Shown piece after piece: positions 1-6,500 of a stretch of 6,773 nucleotides of DNA (position 1 is its first letter; every line of letters starts with the position of its first letter). The notes beneath the pieces were generated by a model that saw nothing but the letters and a program-made list of their open reading frames with translations, ran no database searches and had not been told where the DNA came from. The stretch comes from Candidatus Binatota bacterium. GTDB taxonomy: Bacteria; Desulfobacterota; Binatia; Bin18. The stretch is taken from assembly GCA_011523315.1 (NCBI GenBank), contig WTHE01000340.1, positions 1-6,773 on the forward strand, in the 5' to 3' direction. The position numbers were made by a program, and so were the translations under genes.

Positions 1-48
1 CCGCCTGCCGGTCCAGATTTCGGCCTGACACATCGGCGGGCTCGTCAT
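1..48 (-). CDS. Possible N-terminus of a downstream minus-strand gene (partial, leaves window)
   Basis: After the DUF711 stop codon, an ATG at complement 46-48 opens a frame that stays open to the window edge and encodes MTSPPMCQAEIWTGRR. The gap to the preceding stop is only 14 bases, which fits a co-transcribed next gene. A second in-frame ATG lies at complement 31-33. No strong Shine-Dalgarno sequence precedes either start, and 16 codons are too few to identify a family. The product is unknown, and the frame could be chance. Confidence 0.3.
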   Translation of the reverse strand, partial: MTSPPMCQAEIWTGRR

Positions 49-62
49 CCCGGCACACTCGC

Positions 63-1220
63 TTAGTCCACCGCCATCACCCGCGTGTTCACAAAATAGG
101 CAAAATCGAACCGGGTTGTCTCACCGACCCGCTTGCCGGGGATGGGCAGCAGCCGGGCCGAGAGCGGCTTGGCCAGCTTCCAGCCTAGGGCGGCCACGTC
201 GCTCAGCACGGCGGCCAACTGATCGAGGCTCACGTCCCCGGCTAGCGGGATGGTATCGAGCCCGGTCCCGCACACCGCAGAGTAGCTGAGCAGACTGGAC
301 AGCCGCAGCACGCCCTGGTTGTTGCGCTCGGCCAGCCCGACATCTTCGAGCACCGGCAGCATCAGCCCGCTATAGCCACAGGCCTGGAGACGTGTCTCCT
401 TGAGGGCAGCGGTAATCTGGGCCGCCACGGCCAAGGTTCCGGGCGTCCCAAAGCGACCCAGGCCCAGGCGTTCAATCGCGTAGGCAATGCTCGCCTCCGG
501 GCCGGGGCCGGGCGCCGGAGACAGGTCTATGCCGCGAAAAACAAAATCGGACCCGTGGTGTCGCTGGGCGAGCTGCTGGAGCGGCTCGATCCGGCGTTCC
601 AGCTCGCCGACCAGGCCGGCTCGGAAATCGTCCAGTTCCTGTCCGGGCTGGGCAGCCGCAGCCACAATATCGGCCGCCTCCAAGGCCAGACAAAAGGCCG
701 GCTGCCCGTGGTGAAAAGCGGCCGGGAAAAAGGGAATATGCGGGCCGCAGTTCAGCACGGCCGCAAAGCGCAGGTTGCCGAACCCCTCGGCTGTGGTCTG
801 GGCGATGGTCTGGATCGTTTGCCCAATTGCCCGAGCGCTTGAGCGCCGTAGGGGACGGCCGGTCTCGGCCAAGACCGCGCTGGTGAAAATCGTGCTGGTC
901 TCGGCAATCAGACGCGGCACAAGCCCGAACAGGTGTTCTGGGTCGCGCTCAGGGTTGATCGGCCCTATCGAGCAATACTCGATGCCGTTTGCCTGACAAC
1001 AGGCCTCCAGATCTGTGACAAAGCCCAGCGCCTCGGCCTCGGTTCGATCGCCCAGGAAGGCGGGAAACGGAGGCGTGGCCAGACGAACCGTCTGTACCTC
1101 AAGGCCGGCCGCCTCGCACTCGGAACGCAGGCTTGAGGCAAAACGGCCCGCCGCAGCGATCCGGTCAGGCTGAAGCGGCAGTCCGGGGTCTACACCGAGC
1201 GTAATGGCACGTACCTTCAT
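63..1220 (-). CDS. DUF711 / UPF0210-family protein
   Basis: This 385-residue protein belongs to the DUF711 (UPF0210) family, whose structurally known members have a fold related to pyruvate formate-lyase-type glycyl radical enzymes. The biochemical role of the family is not established. Visible family-like segments are the N-terminal MKVRAITLGV strand, NCGPHIPFFPAA (157-168), GYSGLMLPVLED (282-293), CGTGLDTIPLAGD (317-329) and a C-terminal PGKRVGE (361-367). The UPF0210 segments for MPVSED, CSVGLDMI and PGKKVGD are recognisable counterparts. The protein is shorter than the roughly 450-residue UPF0210 type and resembles the shorter DUF711 branch. There is no signal peptide or membrane segment, so it is probably cytoplasmic. 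The ATG start is supported by an excellent AAGGAG seven bases upstream. It is transcribed divergently from the DNA-binding protein gene at 1319, and may be co-transcribed with a gene beginning at 48. Family assignment is confident; function is unknown. Confidence 0.88.
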   Translation of the reverse strand: MKVRAITLGVDPGLPLQPDRIAAAGRFASSLRSECEAAGLEVQTVRLATPPFPAFLGDRTEAEALGFVTDLEACCQANGIEYCSIGPINPERDPEHLFGLVPRLIAETSTIFTSAVLAETGRPLRRSSARAIGQTIQTIAQTTAEGFGNLRFAAVLNCGPHIPFFPAAFHHGQPAFCLALEAADIVAAAAQPGQELDDFRAGLVGELERRIEPLQQLAQRHHGSDFVFRGIDLSPAPGPGPEASIAYAIERLGLGRFGTPGTLAVAAQITAALKETRLQACGYSGLMLPVLEDVGLAERNNQGVLRLSSLLSYSAVCGTGLDTIPLAGDVSLDQLAAVLSDVAALGWKLAKPLSARLLPIPGKRVGETTRFDFAYFVNTRVMAVD

Positions 1221-1227
1221 GACAGCA

Positions 1228-1233
1228 CTCCTT
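1228..1233 (-). promoter_or_regulatory. Shine-Dalgarno site of the DUF711 gene
   Basis: On the minus strand the sequence reads AAGGAG, then seven bases (TGCTGTC), then ATG at 1220. This is a near-ideal ribosome binding site and fixes the start codon. Confidence 0.8.
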
Positions 1234-1263
1234 AGCAGGCTCCGCCTTCCCAGGCTACTCCGA

Positions 1264-1318
1264 GGGATTGCAATTACAGAGAACTGAATATAGTCAATAT
1301 ATGAATGAGGGACTGATT
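1264..1318. promoter_or_regulatory. AT-rich divergent promoter region
   Basis: This stretch is clearly AT-rich against GC-rich surroundings and lies between two divergent genes. On the plus strand, TTGCAA (1268-1273) and TATAGT (1289-1294) could form -35 and -10 boxes, but with a short 15-base spacer. TTACAG (1274-1279) with TATATG (1298-1303) is an alternative with an 18-base spacer. On the minus strand, TTGACT (complement 1292-1297) is a good -35 match, followed after 15 bases by a poor -10 (TAATTG). The candidate boxes for the two directions overlap, so the two genes may be controlled together. The boxes were picked by eye; the region assignment is firmer than any individual box. Confidence 0.4.
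1307..1312 (+). promoter_or_regulatory. Shine-Dalgarno site that selects the ATG at 1319
   Basis: GAGGGA is followed by six bases (CTGATT) and then ATG at 1319. This favours 1319 over the in-frame TTG at 1268 and ATG at 1301, neither of which has comparable spacing to a purine-rich site. The TTG at 1268 also falls inside the likely promoter. Confidence 0.65.
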
Positions 1319-1861
1319 ATGGCAAAAGATGCAGCACCATCTCCTCCCACCTCCCAGACACCGCCGGAGAGCAGCGAAGTCCAGGTCAAGCTCACCCGCC
1401 GTCCGCCGTGGCAACCGTCGCCCCGCCTGCCCGACTACCTGCTTGAGGACGAACTCAACAAGCTCATGGACCCGCGCGAATGGAAAGTCTACCGGGCCTT
1501 GTGGCGTCATTCGATTGGGCTGCGCCGCACCCCGCTGATTACGGCCGGCTACGCCGACGTGGGCGAAATGACCGGCCTGTCGCGGGCTTCTATCATCCGG
1601 GCGCTCAAGGGCCTGATGAAGAAACGCTATGTGGTCCGTATCATTGCTCCAGAGTCCGCCGGAGAGGACCGTGTCGAGCAGGCTCGGCTGCCGCGCAAAC
1701 CGCGCGATGGCCACCGCTACCTGGTATGCACCTATCGTGAGGTGATCGAGGGCCGCCTACGGGATGGCACCCCGCTCAAAGATATTCCCGAAGGCGGGCT
1801 GTATCCCGAGGAGATCCAGGTCTTTCGCCGCGAGGGCCAGGAGTCGCTGTTCTCCGAATAG
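1319..1861 (+). CDS. Winged-helix/HTH DNA-binding protein (putative)
   Basis: From the ATG at 1319 this encodes 180 residues. Residues 1-38 are rich in Pro, Ser and charged residues and look disordered. Residues 38-66 (PDYLLEDELNKLMDPREWKVYRAL and following) form a helical lead-in. Residues 73-99 contain a helix-turn-helix with a recognition helix around TGLSRASIIRALKGL (85-99). This is followed by KKRYVVRI (101-108) and a basic strand near 123-139 that could be the wing. The pattern 'EWKVY..L.RH..G......I...DVGEMTGLSRASIIRALKGL' resembles MarR-like or phage/plasmid replication-protein-type winged helices, but I cannot name a specific family. It is probably a cytoplasmic transcription regulator. 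An 87-base gap separates it from the HEAT-repeat gene, so co-transcription is possible. It may control the divergent promoter region next to it; this is inferred from position only. Confidence 0.72.
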   Translation: MAKDAAPSPPTSQTPPESSEVQVKLTRRPPWQPSPRLPDYLLEDELNKLMDPREWKVYRALWRHSIGLRRTPLITAGYADVGEMTGLSRASIIRALKGLMKKRYVVRIIAPESAGEDRVEQARLPRKPRDGHRYLVCTYREVIEGRLRDGTPLKDIPEGGLYPEEIQVFRREGQESLFSE

Positions 1862-1908
1862 CCCCTTGCGCAGCCCGTCTGGATGGGGCATCTTCAGGGG
1901 GCGGAGTC

Positions 1909-1930
1909 GGTACGGCTGGAGACGCGTACC
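1909..1930 (+). other. Short hairpin in the leader of the HEAT-repeat gene
   Basis: GGTACG (1909-1914) and CGTACC (1925-1930) form a perfect six-base stem with a ten-base loop. Flanking GGGGG (1897-1901) and CCCCC (1929-1933) offer a competing pairing. No T-run follows directly, so it does not look like a classical terminator of the preceding gene. It ends 18 bases before the ATG at 1949 and could affect translation. Significance is uncertain in GC-rich DNA. Confidence 0.25.
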
Positions 1931-1948
1931 CCCGCTGGGTAGAGGCGC

Positions 1949-2671
1949 ATGGTACTACGACAGAGTGTTTTTTTGTTTCTCGTCCTGAGTTGCTGCTGGC
2001 TTGCGCTCCCACCGCCCGGTCAGGCCCAATTCTTGTCCCAGGGTGAGCGGATCGGAAGCCAAATGACCGGCGACCGGGCTCGCGACCGGGTTGATCGCAA
2101 GAAAAAGGGGGCCAACATTACCGAGTGGGTCCGGCGCCTCAACAACGACCGGCCCGAGACCCGTCTGGAAGCCGTCAAGTCCCTGGGCGATTCCAAGGAT
2201 CCCGAGGTGATTGAACATCTGGTCAACGCCACCGCAGATATTGATATCCGGGTCAAAATCAAGGCCATCGAATACCTCGGCAATCTGCGGGCAACGGACG
2301 CGACCCCGGTTCTGGCCCAACAGCTCTTTTTGCGCAACACCCACATGGGGGTGAAAAAGAAAGTCTTGATTGCCCTGGGAAAAATCGGGGATCCGCGCGG
2401 GGCAGAACCCATCATCGAATTCCTGCGGCGCGATCTTGACGAAAACGCCAAAGGCATCGCCATCTATGCCCTGCGTGACGTGGGCAATGAGCAAGTCCTG
2501 GTTTTTCTCGACAATATCGCCGCAGACGACTCTTCCCAGCCGATCAAGCAGTTAGCCGCCCGGGCAGCCACCGACATCCGAAACCGACTGTCACCAGAAT
2601 ACGAGCCGGTTATTCCGACCTATATCCAGCAGGTCGAGCTGCGCAATCAGGCCGAGCAGGGCGGGCGATAA
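1949..2671 (+). CDS. Sec-exported HEAT-repeat protein
   Basis: This 240-residue protein begins with a clear export signal: a short n-region (MVLRQ), a hydrophobic core (about 6-20) and a likely signal peptidase I site after PPGQA (26). A lipobox reading of VLSC (12-15) is a weaker alternative that would make it a lipoprotein. Residues 43-54 are strongly charged (RARDRVDRKKKG). Residues 57-214 consist of about four to five HEAT-type helical pairs, starting near 57, 99, 135, 165 and 199, with recurring 'A...LG...D....' patterns such as EAVKSLGDSKDPEV, LIALGKIGDPRGAEPI and IYALRDVGNEQV. HEAT solenoids usually bind other proteins; no catalytic residues are apparent. It is probably periplasmic. 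The AGAGG at 1941-1945 sits only three bases from the ATG, so translation initiation may be weak. It is followed 37 bases later by htrA on the same strand, suggesting an operon and a scaffold or adaptor role near the protease. Confidence 0.82.
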   Translation: MVLRQSVFLFLVLSCCWLALPPPGQAQFLSQGERIGSQMTGDRARDRVDRKKKGANITEWVRRLNNDRPETRLEAVKSLGDSKDPEVIEHLVNATADIDIRVKIKAIEYLGNLRATDATPVLAQQLFLRNTHMGVKKKVLIALGKIGDPRGAEPIIEFLRRDLDENAKGIAIYALRDVGNEQVLVFLDNIAADDSSQPIKQLAARAATDIRNRLSPEYEPVIPTYIQQVELRNQAEQGGR

Positions 2672-2690
2672 GCGGGGCGACACTTCCGTG

Positions 2691-2698
2691 AAGGGGGG
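2691..2698 (+). promoter_or_regulatory. Ribosome binding site selecting the htrA ATG at 2709
   Basis: The purine tract AAGGGGGG lies ten bases before the ATG at 2709. An in-frame GTG at 2688 would place this tract inside the coding region and add seven residues (MKGGRAL) in front of an otherwise typical signal peptide, so the ATG is preferred. Confidence 0.6.
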
Positions 2699-2708
2699 CC
2701 GGGCACTC

Positions 2709-4148
2709 ATGCGCAATACAATTCTCACACTCGGTCTACTGGTCTGGATGATAGCCCCGGTGGTCCACGCCTCAGACCACGAGCCCAGCCCCGGTGCAAA
2801 CCCCGCAGCGCCTACGCTCTCGACCGGCCTGCCCCCGCTGGTTGACACCGCCAAAAAAGCCAAGCGCTCGGTGGTCAATATCTCCACCACCCAGAAGCTC
2901 CAGCGCCAGAGCGGCCGCCAGCGCCGACCCAGCCCGTTTGGCGGCGAAGATCCGTTCGAGGAATTCTTTCGGCGCTTTTTTCCAGACCCCTCACCGGACC
3001 AACCCCGGAGCCTGGGGTCGGGCTTCATCATCAGTGAAGACGGCTATATTGTGACCAACAATCACGTCATTGGTGAGGCGGACAAGATCACCGTTCGCCT
3101 GTCGGACGAAGAGGAATACCAGGCGACCGTCATCGGCTCGGATCAGCGGACCGATCTGGCACTGATTAAAATCGAGCCGAGCAGTCCGCTGACCGCCATC
3201 CCGCTGGGCGATTCCGAAGCCCTGCAGGTCGGCGACTGGGTCATGGCCATCGGCAACCCCTTCGGCCTTGAGCAAACCGTCACCGTCGGCATTGTCAGCG
3301 CCACCGGCCGGGTTATCGGAGCTGGTCCGTACGACGACTTCATTCAGACCGACGCCTCAATCAATCCGGGCAACTCCGGCGGCCCCCTCCTCAACCTTAA
3401 AGGCGAGGTCATCGGCATCAACTCGGCAATCTTCAGCCGCGGCGGGGGCAATATCGGGATCGGCTTTGCCATCCCCATCGGCCAGGCCAAGTCCATTATC
3501 GCTCAGCTCAGAGAGAGCGGCAAAGTGACCCGGGGCTGGCTGGGCGTCATGATCCAGCCGGTGACCAGAGAGCTGGCCGACTCCTTTGGCCTGGACGAGC
3601 CCAAAGGCGCGCTGATTGCGGAGGTGACCGAGGGGGGTCCGGCTCAACAGTCCGGCTTGGAGCGGGGAGACGTCATCACGGCTTTTAACGGACAGACGAT
3701 TCACGACTCGCGCGACCTGCCCGGCCTGGTTGCCAACGCTCCGGTCGGTTCCGAGGCACAGGTCAAGCTGTTGCGCGGCGGACAAGAGCAAGACATCTCA
3801 GTCAAACTCGGTGAACTGCCCGACCAACTGGCCAGCCGCAGGCCGGCCCAGGCCGACCAGGAAAGCTGGGGCATGACCGTGGCGGACCTCACGCCCGATA
3901 TCGCCCGCCGGTTCCAACTCGACGCCAGTCGTGAGGGTGTGGTGGTGACCGCTGTTGAACCCGGCAGCCCGGCCGCCAGCGCCGGGATTCAGCCCGGAGA
4001 CCTGATCGAAGAAGTCAACCGCAAAACGGTGACCTCGGTCACCGAGTTCAGCACGGCCATTGCCGGCCTGAACGACGAGGACACCCTGCTGGTTCTCGCC
4101 CGGCGGGGAACCTTCACCTCCTTTTTTGCCCTGAAGAAATCGGGCTAA
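2709..4148 (+). CDS. htrA: Do-family (DegP/DegQ-like) periplasmic serine protease/chaperone
   Basis: From the ATG at 2709 this encodes 479 residues, the usual length of Do-family HtrA proteases. The signal peptide core LTLGLLVWMIAPVV precedes a cleavage site after VHA (21). The trypsin-like domain spans roughly 45-270 with catalytic His119 (in TNNHV), Asp149 (in RTDLALIK) and Ser223 (in GNSGGP). A charged loop rich in Arg, Glu and Phe (about 66-97, including EDPFEEFFRRFF) matches the LA/Q-linker region of DegP/DegQ. PDZ1 covers about 275-367 (starting at RGWLGVMIQPV) and PDZ2 about 386-474 (starting at ESWGMTV). The protein should degrade or refold damaged periplasmic and outer membrane proteins, probably as an oligomer. 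It follows the exported HEAT-repeat gene by 37 bases, probably in one transcript. A GTG at 2688 is an alternative start. No sigma-E-type promoter was recognised. Confidence 0.96.
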   Translation: MRNTILTLGLLVWMIAPVVHASDHEPSPGANPAAPTLSTGLPPLVDTAKKAKRSVVNISTTQKLQRQSGRQRRPSPFGGEDPFEEFFRRFFPDPSPDQPRSLGSGFIISEDGYIVTNNHVIGEADKITVRLSDEEEYQATVIGSDQRTDLALIKIEPSSPLTAIPLGDSEALQVGDWVMAIGNPFGLEQTVTVGIVSATGRVIGAGPYDDFIQTDASINPGNSGGPLLNLKGEVIGINSAIFSRGGGNIGIGFAIPIGQAKSIIAQLRESGKVTRGWLGVMIQPVTRELADSFGLDEPKGALIAEVTEGGPAQQSGLERGDVITAFNGQTIHDSRDLPGLVANAPVGSEAQVKLLRGGQEQDISVKLGELPDQLASRRPAQADQESWGMTVADLTPDIARRFQLDASREGVVVTAVEPGSPAASAGIQPGDLIEEVNRKTVTSVTEFSTAIAGLNDEDTLLVLARRGTFTSFFALKKSG

Positions 4149-4153
4149 GCCCG
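4141..4153. other. Small hairpin with the htrA stop codon as its loop
   Basis: CGGGC (4141-4145) and GCCCG (4149-4153) form a perfect five-base stem, and the three-base loop is exactly the TAA stop codon of htrA. It lies in the convergent junction with the molybdoenzyme gene, whose stop codon is at 4165-4167. A second stem, CCGCCG (4171-4176) with CGGCGG (4186-4191), overlaps the end of that gene. Neither is followed by a T-run, so a role as a factor-independent terminator is not supported. Confidence 0.25.
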
Positions 4154-4164
4154 CAGGGATCGTC

Positions 4165-6477
4165 TCAAAGCCGCCGCTTGACGACCGGCGGGGTAAAGAC
4201 CGAGACGGGCGGAGGCACACCTTGATACGCCTCGACCTCGACCAGGGTCGTGTGGGCGCTCGACCCCTGGGCGAGCTGAGAGGTGCCTTTGTCGAGGGTC
4301 AGCACATTGGGGTTGCCGTGCTTCTCCAGCGTTCCCGGCAGCCCGGGCTCCAAGGGATCGTACCAGGCGCCGGTTGCCAGCTGGACGACCGACGGCTGAA
4401 CCCGGGGCGTGACCACCGCCCCGGCCAGACACTGACCGCGGTCGTTGAAAACCCGGACCACCGTCCCATCGCGGATCCCGCGCCGGGCCGCATCGTCAGG
4501 GTGAATCCAGATCGGCTCACGCCCGGCGACCTTGGCTTCCTGGCTGACAACGCCCTGATCGAGCTGACTGTGCAGGCGGGTAGCCGGCTGGTTCGAGACC
4601 AGATGCAGGGGGTAGCGTTTGGCTCGCTCGCTGCCCAGCCACTCGGTCGGCTCCAGCCAGACCGGATGGGGTGGACAGTCGTCGTAGCCGTAGGAGGCGA
4701 TCCGCGCCGACCAGAGTTCGATTTTTCCCGACGGCGTTGTCAGCGGATGCGCCTGGGGGTCGGCGCGGAAGGCGGCCAGAAAAGGCTGGGCAGGCTTCGG
4801 GGCGGGCAGCTCAAACAGACCCGCCTCCCAGAACTCGTCAAACTCCGGCATGCGCACCCCCCGCTCAGCCGCCCGGCGCTGCGAGATGCGGTACAGGTGA
4901 CGCAGCCAGCCCATCTCGTCCCGCCCCTCGGTGAAACGCTCGGCAAAGCCCAGCCGCTCGGCCACCGCAGCGAAAATCGCATGGTCGCTACGCGCCTCGC
5001 CAATCGGCGCCAGGGCCTGTTTATTGGCCAGCAAAAAGCCGTCCCGGGGGGTGCTGACCATATCGTTGCGCTCAAACGGAGTGGTCGCCGGCAGGACAAT
5101 ATCGGCGTGGCGCGCCATCGGCGTCCACCACGGCTCATGGACAATAATCGTCTCCGGCTTCTGCCAGGCCCGCAGCAGCCGGTTCAAATCCTGGTGGTGA
5201 TGGAACACATTGCCTCCGGCCCAGTAAATGAGCCGAATATCGGGGTAGACATAGTGCTCGCCATTATAGGCAAACAGGCCGCCGGGATTCAGCAACATGT
5301 CGGCAATGCGAGCAACCGGGATAATTTCCTCGACCGGATTCGTGCCCCGGTCCAGCACCGCCCAGTTGAGCCGATTGGTGTGCGCCCCAACGCTGGAGAC
5401 CGAGCCGTAGCCATAGCCGAATCCACCGCCCGGCAGACCGATCTGGCCCAGGATGGCGGCCAGGCTGACCAGCATCCAGAACGGCTGCTCACCATGGTCC
5501 GCCCGCTGGAGCGACCACGAGGCCGTGATCAGCGTCCGCTCGGCCGCCATCCGACGCGCCAGCCTACGGATCATCTGGGCCTCGATCCCGGTCATGGAAG
5601 CCGCCCAGTCGGCGTCTTTGGCCTGACCGTCGGTGTCTCCCATCAGGTAGGGCCGAAACTTTTCAAATCCGACGCAGCAGCGGGCCAGAAAATCCTCATC
5701 GTGCAGCCCCTCGGCGACCAGGGTGTGGGCCAGCCCCAGCATCAGGGCCACATCCGTATTCGGACGCGGGGTGAGCCACTCGGCCCCCAGAAAATCGGCC
5801 GCGTCGTCCTTGACCGGCCCCACATACACGAACTCGACGCCCGCCCGTTGACACGCCCGCAGGCCGTCGGCGGTTCGGTGACGCACGACGCCGCCGTAGC
5901 TGATCTGGGTATTCTTCAGTGGAACCCCGCCAAACATCACAACAAGTTTTGAGTGGGCGGCGATGGTCGACCACGACGTCTGGTCAACCAGAAAGCGGAA
6001 GAAGTTGCCCGCCACATACGGCATGATGACATCGCCGGCCGCCGTACTATAGGTGTTCACCGAGCGGACAAAGCCGCCGAACAGACCGAGGAAACGCTGG
6101 AGCTGGGCGGCCGGAAAGTGGAAGGCGCCCGCGCTGCCCCAGCCGTAGGAGCCGCCATAGATGGCCCGATTGCCATGCGTCCGGCGGACCCGGCTCAGCT
6201 CGCCCGCCACCACGTCGAGCGCCCGGTCCCAGTCCACGGCGACAAACGGCTCGGCGCCTCGCCCGCCACGGCCGGGCCCGTGCTCAAGCCAGCCGGCCCG
6301 GATCATCGGCTGGCGGATGCGCAGCTCGTCGTCAACGCTTGTCACATACGAGCGACCGAGCGGAGAGGGATCGGGATCCTGGGGGATGGGACGCAGGGCG
6401 ACGAGACGCCCGTCCCGCACCTCGGGATCATAGCCTCCCCAGTGGAGAGCGGTTCGGGCCGGAGACGGCTCGGACAT
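4165..6477 (-). CDS. bisC: BisC-like molybdopterin S/N-oxide reductase (DMSO reductase family)
   Basis: This 770-residue protein matches the length and domain order of E. coli biotin sulfoxide reductase BisC, a cytoplasmic Mo-bis(molybdopterin guanine dinucleotide) enzyme reducing sulfoxides or N-oxides. The N-terminal TALHWGGYDP matches the BisC start. GGSYGW (108-113) carries active-site Tyr111 and Trp113, and Ser144 in TYST is the expected Mo ligand; the spacing equals Tyr114/Trp116/Ser147 of Rhodobacter DMSO reductase. Cofactor-binding stretches include NTDVALMLGLAHTLV (240-254), LGQIGLPGGGFG (343-354), WAGGNVFHHHQDLNRL (419-434), HADIVLPATTPFERND (457-472) and C-terminal REPIWIHPDDAARRGIRDG (653-671). 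There is no Tat twin-arginine signal and no N-terminal Fe-S cysteine motif. ATG 6477 is chosen because the upstream extension to GTG 6678 is unlike any family member, although its ribosome binding site is weak. The exact substrate cannot be read from sequence. No cytochrome partner is encoded nearby. Confidence 0.93.
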   Translation of the reverse strand: MSEPSPARTALHWGGYDPEVRDGRLVALRPIPQDPDPSPLGRSYVTSVDDELRIRQPMIRAGWLEHGPGRGGRGAEPFVAVDWDRALDVVAGELSRVRRTHGNRAIYGGSYGWGSAGAFHFPAAQLQRFLGLFGGFVRSVNTYSTAAGDVIMPYVAGNFFRFLVDQTSWSTIAAHSKLVVMFGGVPLKNTQISYGGVVRHRTADGLRACQRAGVEFVYVGPVKDDAADFLGAEWLTPRPNTDVALMLGLAHTLVAEGLHDEDFLARCCVGFEKFRPYLMGDTDGQAKDADWAASMTGIEAQMIRRLARRMAAERTLITASWSLQRADHGEQPFWMLVSLAAILGQIGLPGGGFGYGYGSVSSVGAHTNRLNWAVLDRGTNPVEEIIPVARIADMLLNPGGLFAYNGEHYVYPDIRLIYWAGGNVFHHHQDLNRLLRAWQKPETIIVHEPWWTPMARHADIVLPATTPFERNDMVSTPRDGFLLANKQALAPIGEARSDHAIFAAVAERLGFAERFTEGRDEMGWLRHLYRISQRRAAERGVRMPEFDEFWEAGLFELPAPKPAQPFLAAFRADPQAHPLTTPSGKIELWSARIASYGYDDCPPHPVWLEPTEWLGSERAKRYPLHLVSNQPATRLHSQLDQGVVSQEAKVAGREPIWIHPDDAARRGIRDGTVVRVFNDRGQCLAGAVVTPRVQPSVVQLATGAWYDPLEPGLPGTLEKHGNPNVLTLDKGTSQLAQGSSAHTTLVEVEAYQGVPPPVSVFTPPVVKRRL

Positions 6478-6500
6478 CGTGTGTGCCCAGCTTGCTCGGG

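Noticed and set aside
487..1136. Several short plus-strand frames opposite the DUF711 gene
   Set aside because: They overlap one another and the conserved DUF711 coding region in antisense, and none has a ribosome site or recognisable domain.
1861..1889. GCCCC/GGGGC stem after the DNA-binding protein stop codon as a terminator
   Set aside because: The five-base stem has a 19-base loop and is followed by ATCTTC rather than a T-run. It is within chance expectation in GC-rich DNA.
1955..2494. A 179-codon minus-strand frame opposite the HEAT-repeat gene
   Set aside because: The plus strand has a signal peptide and a repeating HEAT pattern. The minus frame begins inside it and has no recognisable feature.
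2688..2708. GTG at 2688 as the htrA start
   Set aside because: The ATG at 2709 gives a standard signal peptide and has a purine-rich site ten bases upstream. The GTG form adds seven residues that include that site.
4222..5952. A 576-codon open frame on the plus strand, antisense to the BisC-like gene
   Set aside because: It is a mirror frame caused by high third-position GC in the real gene. Its translation is rich in Arg, Gly, Pro and Gln with no recognisable domain, while the minus strand matches BisC end to end.
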